From Megasphaera sp. (GTDB lineage Bacteria > Bacillota > Negativicutes > Veillonellales > Megasphaeraceae), in the NCBI GenBank assembly GCA_022641375.1, contig JALCDF010000002.1, positions 1-64,000 of the forward strand: 64,000 nucleotides of DNA, in the 5' to 3' direction. The notes under the pieces are model-generated. The model saw only the letters and a program-made list of their open reading frames with translations, had not been told where the DNA came from and made no database searches. This document shows positions 1-9,356 of the stretch, in pieces. Each line of letters begins with the position of its first letter. Position 1 is the first letter of the stretch. The position numbers and the translations under genes were made by a program.

Positions 1-115
1 GATGCGTGCCATAGAACATAGCGGATTTATGAATTGATCCAATTATAGCAAAGAATCTTGCTCGTCAAAAAAAATACCCACAACAACTTGACACTATCAT
101 GTTTTTGTAAAAACG

Positions 116-145
116 TTGCAAATTGTTGATGCGGTGTTGTATAAT
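116..145 (+). promoter_or_regulatory. Probable sigma-70 promoter of secA
   Basis: TTGCAA at 116-121 and TATAAT at 140-145 are 18 bases apart, about 57 bases before the secA start. A second overlapping TATAAT lies just downstream. A TTGACA at about 89 has no matching -10 at normal spacing. Positions 1-115 hold no recognisable gene. A short open frame ending at about 37 could be the tail of an upstream gene but is too short to name. Confidence 0.55.
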
Positions 146-201
146 GTATAATTGAATAAAAATGTAAGCTAGTTATTTTAATTAATTGGAGGGCTCAATA
201 G

Positions 202-2664
202 GTGTTTAATAAAATAGTACAAAGATTGCTCGGTAACAATACGGATCGGGAATTGAAAAAAATGCGGCCTATCGTCCAACGTATCAATGATTTAGAACCT
301 TCTCTGACACGTCTCAGCGATTCGTCGCTGCAGGAAAAGACATATGAATTCAAAAAGCGTCTCGCTGATGGAGAAACGTTGGATGATATTTTGCCGGAAG
401 CGTTTGCTGTCGTTCGTGAAGCATCACGTCGTGTTACGGGCATGCGTCACTTTGATGTACAGCTGCTGGGCGGCATTGTGCTGCATCGTGGCGATATTGC
501 CGAAATGCGTACTGGCGAAGGGAAAACCCTGGTTGCGACGCTGCCGGTATATCTGAATGCATTGTCCGGCAAGGGCGCTCACGTCGTTACCGTCAATGAT
601 TATCTGGCTACTCGTGATAGTGAAGAAATGGGCCAGATTTATAAGTTTTTAGGGCTCTCTGTAGGCTTGATCGTCCATGATCTCACATATGATCAGAGAC
701 GTCGTGCGTATAATTCCGATATTACTTATGGTACCAATAATGAATTCGGGTTCGATTATCTTCGTGATAATATGGTCATCAGCAGTGATCAGATGGTTCA
801 GCGCCCACTGAATTATTGTATCGTCGATGAAGTGGACTCCATCCTGATCGATGAAGCCCGTACCCCGTTGATCATTTCCGGACCCGGTGAAAAATCCACG
901 GATCTGTATTATACATTAGCCGGTGTAGTAAAGACCTTTGTCAAAGATGACTATACGATGGATGAAAAACAGAAGACCATTGCACCGACGGACAGCGGCA
1001 TTGCCAAGGTCGAAAAAATGCTGGGCATCAAGAATATGTTCGACAATGATCATATGGAATTGAACCATCTGGTCATTCAGGCATTGCGGGCCCGCTTTAT
1101 GATGCACCGCGACAAGGACTACGTTGTCAAGAACGGCGAAATCGTCATTGTCGATGAATTTACGGGCCGTCTGATGTTTGGCCGCCGCTATAGTGACGGG
1201 CTGCATCAGTCCATCGAAGCCAAGGAAGATGTCAAGGTCCAGGGCGAAAGCAAGACCCTGGCGACGATTACATTCCAGAACTACTTCCGTATGTACAAGA
1301 CGCTTGCCGGCATGACCGGTACGGCCAAGACAGAAGAAGATGAATTCAATAAGATTTATAAACTCGATGTATATGTCATCCCGACGAACAAACCGATGAT
1401 CCGTAAGGATTTGCCCGATGTCATTTACAAGACGAAGAATGCTAAGTACCGGGCCGTTATCCGGGAAGTAAAGAAACGTCATCAGTCCGGTCAGCCTATC
1501 CTGGTCGGGACGACGTCCATCAGCCAGTCGGAAATCCTCAGCCAGCTGTTGGATAAAGAAAATATCGTTCATAACGTGCTGAATGCCAAGTTCCATGAAA
1601 AAGAAGCGGAAATCATCAAAGATGCCGGCCTGATGAACCAGGTCACGATTGCTACTAATATGGCCGGTCGTGGTACAGATATCAAACTGGGCAAAGGCGT
1701 TGCCGAATTAGGCGGCCTCATGATCATCGGCACGGAACGGCATGAAAGTCGTCGTATCGATAATCAGCTCCGCGGTCGTTCCGGCCGTCAGGGCGACCCG
1801 GGGACGACGCAGTTCTTCCTGTCTCTGGAAGATGATCTGATGCGTATTTTTGGTGCGGAAAACATTTCTAAATTCATGGATAAGTTGGGAATGGAAGAAG
1901 ACGAACCGATTACGCATAAGATGATTACCAGGTCTATTGAAAAAGCACAGAAGAAAGTAGAAGGTCATAACTTCGAAATCCGTAAATACGTCCTGGAATA
2001 CGATGATGTCATGAACCAGCAGCGTGAAGTCCTCTATAGTCAGCGCCGTCAGGTATTGACAGCTGAATCGTTGCGGGAAAGCATCCTGGGCATGGTAGAC
2101 GACATTATCCAGTCTGGCCTCGACAAATATGCCGATGAAAAGCTCTATCCGGAAGAATGGGATTTTGCCGGCTTATTGCAGCAGATGGAACAGTATTTTG
2201 TACCGAAGGGTGCGACGACGGTAGCCGAACTGGAAAACCTGAGCCGTCTCGAAGTACAGGATAAATTAAAGAAGATTGCAACCGACCTCTATAATGAACG
2301 GGAAGCGGAAATCGGCGAAGATACGATGCACCAGCTGGAAAAAGCCGTCATGCTCCGGGTCGTCGACAGCAAGTGGATGGATCACCTGGACGCGATGGAT
2401 GCCTTGAAAGAAGGTATCAATCTGCGGGCTTATGGACAGAAGAATCCGTTGGTCGAATATAAATTCGAAGCCTACGAAATGTTCGAAGAAATGGTGGATT
2501 CCATCAAACATACGGTGGTTACGTTCCTGTATCATATCCAGATTACGTACAGCAAGCCTGTTCCGCAGGCGGAAGACCACCTGAAAAGCGCGACGGAAGT
2601 CCATCAGGAAATGCAGCCGGTCAGCCGGGAAGATATTGAACGTGATGAACGGAAACACGACTGA
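202..2664 (+). CDS. secA: Preprotein translocase ATPase SecA
   Basis: This is the motor ATPase that drives unfolded secretory proteins through SecYEG at the inner membrane. The 820 residues show the Walker A motif MRTGEGKT at about 102-109, the [15 protein letters not shown] helicase motif, the preprotein cross-linking region after it, and the second RecA-like domain with [11 protein letters not shown] and [13 protein letters not shown]. The start is GTG at 202, nine bases after GGAGGG (188-193). The C-terminus ends in an acidic/basic tail without the CxC...CH zinc motif used by SecB-binding SecA proteins, so this is a short-tail form. prfB follows after 76 bases, the usual Firmicutes order. 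Confidence 0.98.
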   Translation: MFNKIVQRLLGNNTDRELKKMRPIVQRINDLEPSLTRLSDSSLQEKTYEFKKRLADGETLDDILPEAFAVVREASRRVTGMRHFDVQLLGGIVLHRGDIAEMRTGEGKTLVATLPVYLNALSGKGAHVVTVNDYLATRDSEEMGQIYKFLGLSVGLIVHDLTYDQRRRAYNSDITYGTNNEFGFDYLRDNMVISSDQMVQRPLNYCIVDEVDSILIDEARTPLIISGPGEKSTDLYYTLAGVVKTFVKDDYTMDEKQKTIAPTDSGIAKVEKMLGIKNMFDNDHMELNHLVIQALRARFMMHRDKDYVVKNGEIVIVDEFTGRLMFGRRYSDGLHQSIEAKEDVKVQGESKTLATITFQNYFRMYKTLAGMTGTAKTEEDEFNKIYKLDVYVIPTNKPMIRKDLPDVIYKTKNAKYRAVIREVKKRHQSGQPILVGTTSISQSEILSQLLDKENIVHNVLNAKFHEKEAEIIKDAGLMNQVTIATNMAGRGTDIKLGKGVAELGGLMIIGTERHESRRIDNQLRGRSGRQGDPGTTQFFLSLEDDLMRIFGAENISKFMDKLGMEEDEPITHKMITRSIEKAQKKVEGHNFEIRKYVLEYDDVMNQQREVLYSQRRQVLTAESLRESILGMVDDIIQSGLDKYADEKLYPEEWDFAGLLQQMEQYFVPKGATTVAELENLSRLEVQDKLKKIATDLYNEREAEIGEDTMHQLEKAVMLRVVDSKWMDHLDAMDALKEGINLRAYGQKNPLVEYKFEAYEMFEEMVDSIKHTVVTFLYHIQITYSKPVPQAEDHLKSATEVHQEMQPVSREDIERDERKHD

Positions 2665-2740
2665 TATAGGTGTTTCTCAGCCGATGACTAACGAATAACG
2701 ATACGATATATATATTGGATTTTTGAAAGATGGTGATCTT

Positions 2741-3866
2741 GTGTTATTAGAAGAAATGCGTAAACCTATTGAAGACGTGCAAAAAAGAATACAAGAAATC
2801 GGGGATTCACTTTAACTTACCTCAAAAAAAAGAACGAATCATGGATTTTGATATGCAAATGAGCGACCCTGCTTTTTGGGATGATCCCGAAAAGGCGAAG
2901 GCCATTTCACAGAAGGCGACATTGCTGAAGACGGAAGTCGACGGCCATGAAGCCTTGGTCCGGCAGGCAAATGACCTGATGGAATATTTGGAAATGGCCA
3001 TGGAAGATGGGGACAGCTCATTTGCAAATGATATTGAAAAGCAGTATACTGCTATTTTGCAGAAAATAGAAAAAAGGGAAGTACGGCTGCTGTTGTCCGG
3101 TGAGTATGATCAATGTAATGCGATTATTACATTCCATGCCGGTGCCGGTGGTACGGAAGCACAGGACTGGTGCCAGATGCTGATCCGCATGTACAGCCGC
3201 TGGGCAGAACGGAACGGCTATCATATCGCCGTGATGGATACCCAGCCCGGTGAAGAAGCGGGCATCAAGAGTGCTACGTTCACCATTGAAGGGGAATACG
3301 CCTACGGATATCTGAAATCAGAAAAGGGTGTCCATCGGCTGGTCCGTATTTCGCCCTTTGATGCTGCGGCTCGGCGTCATACATCGTTTACGGCGGTGGA
3401 TGTCATGCCGGAACTGCCCGATGACGTGGATGTGGAAATCAATATGGATGAAGTCCGTGTCGATTATTTCCGTGCATCCGGTGCGGGCGGCCAGCATGTC
3501 AATAAGACCAGCTCGGCAGTCCGGATGACTCATGAACCGACGGGCATCGTCGTGCAGTGCCAGAATGAACGGTCACAGCTCCAAAATAAGGAAATGTGCC
3601 TGAAATACCTGCGGGCGAAGTTGTTTGAACTGGAACAGGAAAAACAAGCAGAACTCAAAGCCGAAATCGGCGGCGTCCATCAGTCCATCGAATGGGGCAG
3701 CCAGATCCGGTCCTACGTATTCCATCCCTATAACCTGGTAAAAGACCATCGTACTGGGGTGGAAACAGGGAATATCCAGGCCGTCATGGATGGCGATCTG
3801 GATATCTTTATTGAAGGATATCTACAGATGGAAAAAAATAAAAGGGTAGCGAGACAGGAAATATAA
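2741..3866 (+). CDS. prfB: Peptide chain release factor 2, made by +1 frameshifting
   Basis: RF2 ends translation at UGA and UAA codons. The ORF track starts late (2769). The true gene begins at GTG 2741, just after the SD GGTGATC, and its first 24 codons (VLLEEMRKPIEDVQKRIQEIGDSL) end in CTT TAA at 2810-2815. A +1 slip on CTT (CTT T AAC) joins frame 3, giving NLPQKKERIMDFDMQMS and a 374-residue protein. The SPF anticodon-like motif (composite residues about 204-206) and the catalytic GGQ (about 249-251) are both intact. The in-frame stop is UAA, not the UGA usual for this autoregulatory site. The gene ends in TAATG, overlapping the next start by one base. Confidence 0.95.
2801..2816 (+). promoter_or_regulatory. 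prfB programmed +1 frameshift site (GGGGATTCACTTTAAC)
   Basis: The slippery CTT at 2810-2812 is followed by stop TAA (2813-2815) and C. The two reading frames meet exactly here, and both flanking translations match RF2. A G-rich run GGGG (2801-2804) sits five bases before CTT. In the well-studied E. coli site an internal SD (AGGGGG) sits three bases before CTT and the stop is UGA. The SD-like element here is weaker and further away. Confidence 0.85.
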
Positions 3867-4552
3867 TGAAAAAACTGAGCATTCTATGTGTCATCGCGGC
3901 TGTTCTGATCATCGGCGCAAATGCCCTGGCTCCGTCTGTGGTCGAACAAGGGTTATACTACGCATTGTCCGACAACATGGAAATCCAGCCGGCCGATGTG
4001 CAGGTAACCGCCCAGCCGGGACTGAAGGTGCTGTCCGGGAATCTGGATAGTGTCCGTGTACACAGCCAAAAATTCAAGGTGAAAGACATGACGTTCGACA
4101 GTCTGGATTGTTCCCTCCAACAGACGCGGTTCAGTCTCTTATCTGGCGGCAGGGTCGGGCATATGGTCCTGACCGATGCGGACAGCGGGGAATTGACGGC
4201 GACTGTGCGCAGTGAAGAGTTGGAAAAGTTTCTTGTCCGCAAGATTGAAAAATTGTCCGATCCGACAGTGTCATTGGAAAATGATCAGGTGCATGTGACC
4301 GGTACGGTTGCGGTCGGCGGGTTCTTAAAAGCCAAGGCTGATTTGCGCGGTACGTTCGCTATGAAGGGGAGCAAGCTCATGTTCATTCCTTCTTCGATGA
4401 CTATTGACGGAATGGGGAAGACTTTCAGCAATACTAGTACTGCCGGTATCGAAGTATATGATTTCAAGGATTTTCCTTTAGGGATTCAACCGGACAGTGT
4501 CACAATGCGCGATCATGTGTTGACTATCCATGGCAGCATACATCATACCTAG
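3866..4552 (+). CDS. LmeA-like (DUF2993) envelope protein
   Basis: A 228-residue protein with one hydrophobic N-terminal segment (about 4-22, signal peptide or anchor), followed by a beta-rich body with the pattern of the DUF2993/LmeA family (repeated short strands, SVRVHSQKFKVKDMTFDSL, then VTGTVAVGGFLKAKADLRG). LmeA of mycobacteria acts in the periplasm on lipid-linked glycans. The fold resembles lipid-binding BPI/TULIP-like proteins. No catalytic motif is visible, so only an envelope role is inferred. It overlaps prfB by one base and is followed 13 bases later by the DUF5693 gene, so the cluster appears to be one operon leading into csaB. Confidence 0.6.
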   Translation: MKKLSILCVIAAVLIIGANALAPSVVEQGLYYALSDNMEIQPADVQVTAQPGLKVLSGNLDSVRVHSQKFKVKDMTFDSLDCSLQQTRFSLLSGGRVGHMVLTDADSGELTATVRSEELEKFLVRKIEKLSDPTVSLENDQVHVTGTVAVGGFLKAKADLRGTFAMKGSKLMFIPSSMTIDGMGKTFSNTSTAGIEVYDFKDFPLGIQPDSVTMRDHVLTIHGSIHHT

Positions 4553-4565
4553 GTAAGGTGGAACT

Positions 4566-6623
4566 ATGGTAAAAAATAATCAATTTAGTAAGATGCTTAT
4601 GATCGGGGCTGTCCTGATCGGGCTTATCTTTGCCGTTGTATTATGTGTTCAACGATACCACGTCGAAGAGCAGAGCCAGACCATTGAACAGGCTATGGAT
4701 TATGATGCAGTCGTTGTCATGGCCCGGAATGACGGCTATGATTTGGATACGGCGCTGAAAAAATGCAAAGAAGCCGGCGTGACGAGTTTTACTATTTACG
4801 ATGCTACGCTCAACAAATTGACACAGCGCGGCGAAATGTCGCTTATTACTAAATTAGGGATGGAATTATATTATCCCCAGTTTAATATCGTCGGCGGGAC
4901 GTATGATTACTATCTCATAGGCAAGCCCAAAGACAAAAAAGATATATATTTTGATGAAGTGATTGCTGATTTGCAGTCGCGGCTGGGCTCCGACAAGGTG
5001 CAGGTCATCGACAATCCGCAATATCGTATTGCCGGATTGCATGGTGTCATGCCGGGTCTGGGAGAAGTGAACCTGGGTATATTGTCAGCCGATGCCAATA
5101 CGATTGCCGAACGGGGATTCCATGTCATCCTGCGGCCGACGAATTACAGTGATCCGGAACCGAAGCAGATCGATGGTTTCTTTAACCGTATCGATAAGAT
5201 CAAAAATGTTTCCGGGGTCATGTTTGTCGGCAAGGAAGTAATGGGGTATACGCCGGTAGCTTCCCAGCGGAGAGAAATGTTGGAATATACGGCGGACCAG
5301 ATGAAACAGCGTCATATACCATTTTATATGATTGAAGCCGTGAATCAGCTTCAATACAATACACAGGACGGAATGTATGATTTAGCCGGCTTGCTCGACT
5401 ATGATACGGCCCGGACCTATGCTATGGCCAAGGAAGAATTGGAAAAGATTTCTCCGGAAGAAGCGGCCATGCGGTATTATATCAGCGATTTGGAACGGAA
5501 TTGCCGGGTCAATCTGTACCCGCTCTATAAAAAACCGCTTCATGGCATGAATCTGACGGAAACGAATTTGTCCTATATTTCTATCGTGTCGCAGAAGTTG
5601 AAGGACCGGGGATATACGCTGGGGCAGGCTACGATTATGCCGCCGTATTATCCGAATCGGATACTTTTAGCTCTCGTAGCCGCAGCTGCGGCCTGCGGAT
5701 TCGTGTTTACGCTCAATCTCCTGCTGCCGTTGTCTAACCGGCTGAATTATATCCTGCTGGTGCTGGCGGTCCTGTTCGGTGTGGGCGGAGCGATGGTTGC
5801 CAAGGGGGCTTTATTCCTCCAGCTCATGGCGATTGGCTGTGCCGTGTCGTCACCGACGGCAGCGATACTGCTGCTCCTCGATATATGGCGGAAAAAGAAT
5901 ATCACTAAAAAGCTGAGCTATTGGTACGTTATCCGTGATGGTGCCATCGGCCTGGCTTGTGCAGTAGCGATTGCGATGATCGGCGGGATATTTATTGCCG
6001 CTATGCTCGGTAATATCCGCTTCTTCATGGAATTTGATTTTTATCGCGGCGTCAAGCTGACGTTCCTCTTGCCGCTGCTGTTGGTTGCTGTCGGATATTT
6101 GCGGCGGTTCCCCTTATTTGGGCACCGTATCGCGTCGACAGATGATTTCAAAAAATTTGTTGCTGATTTCCTGCGGATTCCCATCAAGATGGGGACGCTG
6201 ATTGCAATCGGTGCATTGGGTTTTGCAGCCTATATCTTTATTGGCCGCAGCGGTCATACCGCCGGGGTTTCCGTACCGGGAGCCGAAGTGGCGATGCGCC
6301 GGCTGTTGGAAAATGTCATGTATGCCCGTCCCCGGGAAAAAGAATTCCTCATCGGTCATCCGGCATTTTTCCTCATGGTTGCCGCGATGTACCGCCGTTG
6401 GCCGCAGATTATTCATTTTCTGATGGTCATGGCGACGACAATCGGTGTGGGTTCTATGGTTGAAACCTTTGCGCATATCCGGACGCCGTTCATCATGTCC
6501 TTTATCCGCGGCATCAATGGCTGGGTCACGGGTATGATCATCGGTATTATCCTGATCGTTGCCCTGGCCGTAATACAATACATGACGTCCTGGTTGGGAA
6601 AGCAGGTGGACAGCCATGACTAA
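4566..6623 (+). CDS. DUF5693 family multi-pass membrane protein
   Basis: A 685-residue protein of the family usually encoded next to csaB in Firmicutes. One membrane segment lies at about 10-28, then an extracytoplasmic domain of about 320 residues (begins YDAVVVMARNDGYDLDTALKKCKEAGVTS, looking like a TIM-barrel-type segment), then about eight membrane helices from residue 360 to the end. Its biochemical role is unknown. The constant pairing with csaB suggests it helps make or export the pyruvylated cell-wall polymer. Its last 8 bases overlap csaB, so translation is coupled. The RBS GGTGG precedes ATG 4566. Confidence 0.75.
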   Translation: MVKNNQFSKMLMIGAVLIGLIFAVVLCVQRYHVEEQSQTIEQAMDYDAVVVMARNDGYDLDTALKKCKEAGVTSFTIYDATLNKLTQRGEMSLITKLGMELYYPQFNIVGGTYDYYLIGKPKDKKDIYFDEVIADLQSRLGSDKVQVIDNPQYRIAGLHGVMPGLGEVNLGILSADANTIAERGFHVILRPTNYSDPEPKQIDGFFNRIDKIKNVSGVMFVGKEVMGYTPVASQRREMLEYTADQMKQRHIPFYMIEAVNQLQYNTQDGMYDLAGLLDYDTARTYAMAKEELEKISPEEAAMRYYISDLERNCRVNLYPLYKKPLHGMNLTETNLSYISIVSQKLKDRGYTLGQATIMPPYYPNRILLALVAAAAACGFVFTLNLLLPLSNRLNYILLVLAVLFGVGGAMVAKGALFLQLMAIGCAVSSPTAAILLLLDIWRKKNITKKLSYWYVIRDGAIGLACAVAIAMIGGIFIAAMLGNIRFFMEFDFYRGVKLTFLLPLLLVAVGYLRRFPLFGHRIASTDDFKKFVADFLRIPIKMGTLIAIGALGFAAYIFIGRSGHTAGVSVPGAEVAMRRLLENVMYARPREKEFLIGHPAFFLMVAAMYRRWPQIIHFLMVMATTIGVGSMVETFAHIRTPFIMSFIRGINGWVTGMIIGIILIVALAVIQYMTSWLGKQVDSHD

Positions 6624-7752
6624 TATTGTTATTTCCGGCTATTACGGCTTTGCCAATGCCGGTGATGAAGCGATGTTGTCGGCTATCGTCGGCTCTCTTC
6701 AGGATATCATTCCGGATATATCCATTACCGTTATTACCGGAAATTGTCAAATGACCCGGAAAAATCATCATGTACATACGATTCATCGTTTGAATCTTTT
6801 TCGTATCGCAGCGGCGCTTCGTCGCTGTGATATTCTTATTAGTGGTGGTGGTAGTTTACTCCAGGATGTGACCAGCGAACGAAGCCTGTATTATTATCTG
6901 CTGATCATGCGCATGGCCTTGTTTTTTCACAAGCCGGTCATGCTCTATGCGCAGGGCATCGGTCCGGTGCGGTCGGTCAAAGCCCGGCAGGCTGTACGGG
7001 ATGTGTTGCAGCGGGTTGCTGTCATTGGTGTCCGTGATTCCGAATCTAAAGCGGAACTGGCTTCGATGGGGGTTACGGTACCGCCGGTGCACGTGACTGC
7101 CGATGCTGTTTTGTCGATGCATCCGGTCGACAAACGAATCGGGTATTACCTGCTGGGCAAAGCGGGGAATACCGGTATCGGTACCCGCGTCGGCATTGCC
7201 GTCCGGGACTGGCAGGGAATGACGGAGTATAAAGACGCGATTGCCAGGGCGGCCGATGAATTACAGCGGACGACCGATTGCCACGTCGTATTTATTCCCA
7301 TGCAATATCCTGCCGATGTCGAAACGGGCCGGGATATTGCCAGTCGTATGGCGACCCGGGCGACGGTCCTGACAAACCGTTATTCTACGGTAGAATTCAT
7401 GTCACTCATGGGGTGTATGGACGCTGTCATTGCCAACCGCCTCCACGCCTTGATTTTTGCGTCGATTATGAAGGTTCCTATTACGGCCTTGTCATATGAC
7501 CCTAAAATTGACAGTTTCGTCCGGCTGATCGGTGAAAAACTGGTTGGTACCGTAGAATCTGTTACGGCGGAAGATATTGTTGCCGATGTGAAGAAAAAAT
7601 TAGCCTTGGGACGCATATCACCGGAAGTGGACGCCCATATGAATCATTTGCGCCGGCAGTCCCTGCGCAATGCATATCTGGCGCTGCGGGTACTGGAAGG
7701 AAGAGCCGGCCTGCGGAAACGATATACAGAAAGTAAAACCGGGCAGGACTGA
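6616..7752 (+). CDS. csaB: Polysaccharide pyruvyl transferase CsaB
   Basis: CsaB transfers pyruvate from phosphoenolpyruvate to a secondary cell-wall polysaccharide. Ketal-pyruvate is the ligand that SLH domains bind in Bacillus. The 378 residues show a GT-B-like fold: N-terminal GYYGFANAGDEAMLSAI, the SGGGSLLQDVTS motif at about 76-87, and the C-terminal ANRLHALIFASIMKVP...SYDPKI block typical of the PssM/CsaB family. It overlaps the DUF5693 gene by 8 bases and has RBS AGGTGG. An SLH-domain porin lies elsewhere in this window (27185), a possible partner, although Negativicutes SLH domains have been reported to bind polyamine-modified peptidoglycan instead. Confidence 0.9.
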   Translation: MTNIVISGYYGFANAGDEAMLSAIVGSLQDIIPDISITVITGNCQMTRKNHHVHTIHRLNLFRIAAALRRCDILISGGGSLLQDVTSERSLYYYLLIMRMALFFHKPVMLYAQGIGPVRSVKARQAVRDVLQRVAVIGVRDSESKAELASMGVTVPPVHVTADAVLSMHPVDKRIGYYLLGKAGNTGIGTRVGIAVRDWQGMTEYKDAIARAADELQRTTDCHVVFIPMQYPADVETGRDIASRMATRATVLTNRYSTVEFMSLMGCMDAVIANRLHALIFASIMKVPITALSYDPKIDSFVRLIGEKLVGTVESVTAEDIVADVKKKLALGRISPEVDAHMNHLRRQSLRNAYLALRVLEGRAGLRKRYTESKTGQD

Positions 7753-7788
7753 GGTCCTTGCTTTTCCATAGATGAAAAGAGGTTTCTT

Positions 7789-8475
7789 ATGATTGATTTT
7801 AAAAATGTTTCGAAACTATATACAAATGGGTCCGTTGCGTTGGATCATGTTTCGCTGCATATCGGCAAGGGCGAATTTGTTTTTGTTGTCGGAGCCAGCG
7901 GTGCCGGGAAATCGACATTGATCAAGCTGTTGTCGCATGAAGAACTGCCGACGCATGGGCAGGTCGTCGTCAACGATACGATTGTAAATCGTATTTCTAA
8001 AAGCCGGGTGCCGTATTTGCGTCGCAAGATGGGCATCGTATTCCAGGATTTCCGCTTGCTGCCGAATAAGACGGCAGCGGAAAATGTGGCTTTTGCCATG
8101 GAAGTCATTGAAACTCCGCGGCGGGTCATCAAGGAACGGGTCCGCAATGTGTTGGATCTGGTCGGGCTCATCGGCAAGGCCGATGCGCTACCGCAAAATC
8201 TTTCTGGCGGGGAACAACAGCGTGTGGCCATAGCCAGAGCCATCGTCAACAGACCGTTGCTGCTCATTGCTGACGAACCGACGGGAAATCTCGACCCGGA
8301 AACTTCGTTGGGCATCATGGAGACCTTTAAGAAAATCAACCACATGGGAACGACCGTCCTCATGGTGACGCATGATAAACAGATGGTGGATATGATGAAT
8401 AAACGAGTTATCGAAATCGTCAATGGTCATGTCGTCCGGGATGAACAAAGGGGAGGATACAGCGATGAAGATTAG
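7789..8475 (+). CDS. ftsE: Cell division ATP-binding protein FtsE
   Basis: This is the ABC ATPase of the FtsEX complex, which converts cytoplasmic ATP hydrolysis into activation of peptidoglycan hydrolases outside the membrane. The 228 residues show Walker A GASGAGKST at about 36-44, the Q-loop FQDFRLL, the signature LSGGEQQRVAIARA at about 138, Walker B LLIADEPTGNLD, and the switch His in VTHD. The C-terminus reads HVVRDEQRGGYSDED. The RBS is AGAGG before ATG 7789. It overlaps ftsX by 11 bases. Confidence 0.96.
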   Translation: MIDFKNVSKLYTNGSVALDHVSLHIGKGEFVFVVGASGAGKSTLIKLLSHEELPTHGQVVVNDTIVNRISKSRVPYLRRKMGIVFQDFRLLPNKTAAENVAFAMEVIETPRRVIKERVRNVLDLVGLIGKADALPQNLSGGEQQRVAIARAIVNRPLLLIADEPTGNLDPETSLGIMETFKKINHMGTTVLMVTHDKQMVDMMNKRVIEIVNGHVVRDEQRGGYSDED

Positions 8476-9352
8476 AACGATGCGGTATTTTATCCGGGAA
8501 GCTTTTCAGTCTTTTTGCCGCAACAGCTTTATGTCTATTGCATCCGTTGCGACGGTGACGTTATCGCTGTTCATTTTAGGCATTTTTATGATCATGGCAG
8601 CTAATCTTGATTATTTTGCTGAAAATCTGGAAAGCCAGGTACAAATCAGTATTTATCTGAAAGATGATTTGTCACAGGACCAGATACAGAGTGTAAGTGC
8701 CCGTCTTAAGAATCTGCCGGATGTAAAGAAAATTACCTTTACTAATAAAGATCAGGCGATGGATGCATTGAAGGAACGAATGAAGGACCAGCCGGGCATC
8801 TTAAATGCGCTGGAAGGTAAGAATCCGTTGCCGAGTTCCTATGAAATTACGTTTACCAATCCGGAATCCGTAAAGAAAACAGCCCGTATCGTGGCTGATT
8901 ATCCCGAAGTAGAAAGTACTCATTACGGGCAGGAAATCATTGAACAGCTGTTCCGCATCACGACGATTATCCGCTGGGGCGGCATTGCGCTCATCATATT
9001 CCTGACGCTGGCGACATTGTTTATTATTTCCAATACGATCCGGCTGACGGTTTTTGCGCGGCGCAAAGAAATCGCTATTATGAAGTATGTAGGTGCGACG
9101 AACTGGTTCATCCGCTGGCCGTTTTTGCTGGAAGGGCTTATCCTGGGGTTTGTCGGCGGGGTAATTGCCGATGTCCTGCTGGCCCAGTTCTATGAATTCG
9201 TTACGGTGGCAGTTCACAGTTCTCTGGCATTTTTACCGATGGTCAGCATGTATCCATTCTTATATCATGTGAGCGGCGTTTTGCTGGTTATCAGCATGAT
9301 CATCGGGGCGATAGGGAGTACTATTTCATTGAAGCGTTATATGAAGGTGTAA
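8465..9352 (+). CDS. ftsX: Cell division permease-like protein FtsX
   Basis: This is the membrane partner of FtsE. The 295-residue protein has an N-terminal cytoplasmic stretch, a membrane helix at about 21-46, a large extracytoplasmic loop (about 47-170, where cofactors such as EnvC/PcsB-type proteins dock) and three C-terminal helices. The ORF track start at 8423 is too early. ATG 8465 is chosen because GGGGAGG lies at 8449-8456 and the protein then begins MKIRTMRYFIREAF, the family pattern. It is followed after 4 bases by the M23 protein, which is its likely effector. Confidence 0.95.
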   Translation: MKIRTMRYFIREAFQSFCRNSFMSIASVATVTLSLFILGIFMIMAANLDYFAENLESQVQISIYLKDDLSQDQIQSVSARLKNLPDVKKITFTNKDQAMDALKERMKDQPGILNALEGKNPLPSSYEITFTNPESVKKTARIVADYPEVESTHYGQEIIEQLFRITTIIRWGGIALIIFLTLATLFIISNTIRLTVFARRKEIAIMKYVGATNWFIRWPFLLEGLILGFVGGVIADVLLAQFYEFVTVAVHSSLAFLPMVSMYPFLYHVSGVLLVISMIIGAIGSTISLKRYMKV

Positions 9353-9356
9353 GGAT

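Noticed and set aside
1-115. Upstream gene tail (frame ending ...MRAIEHSGFMN at 37)
   Set aside because: Too short to assign; could be chance.
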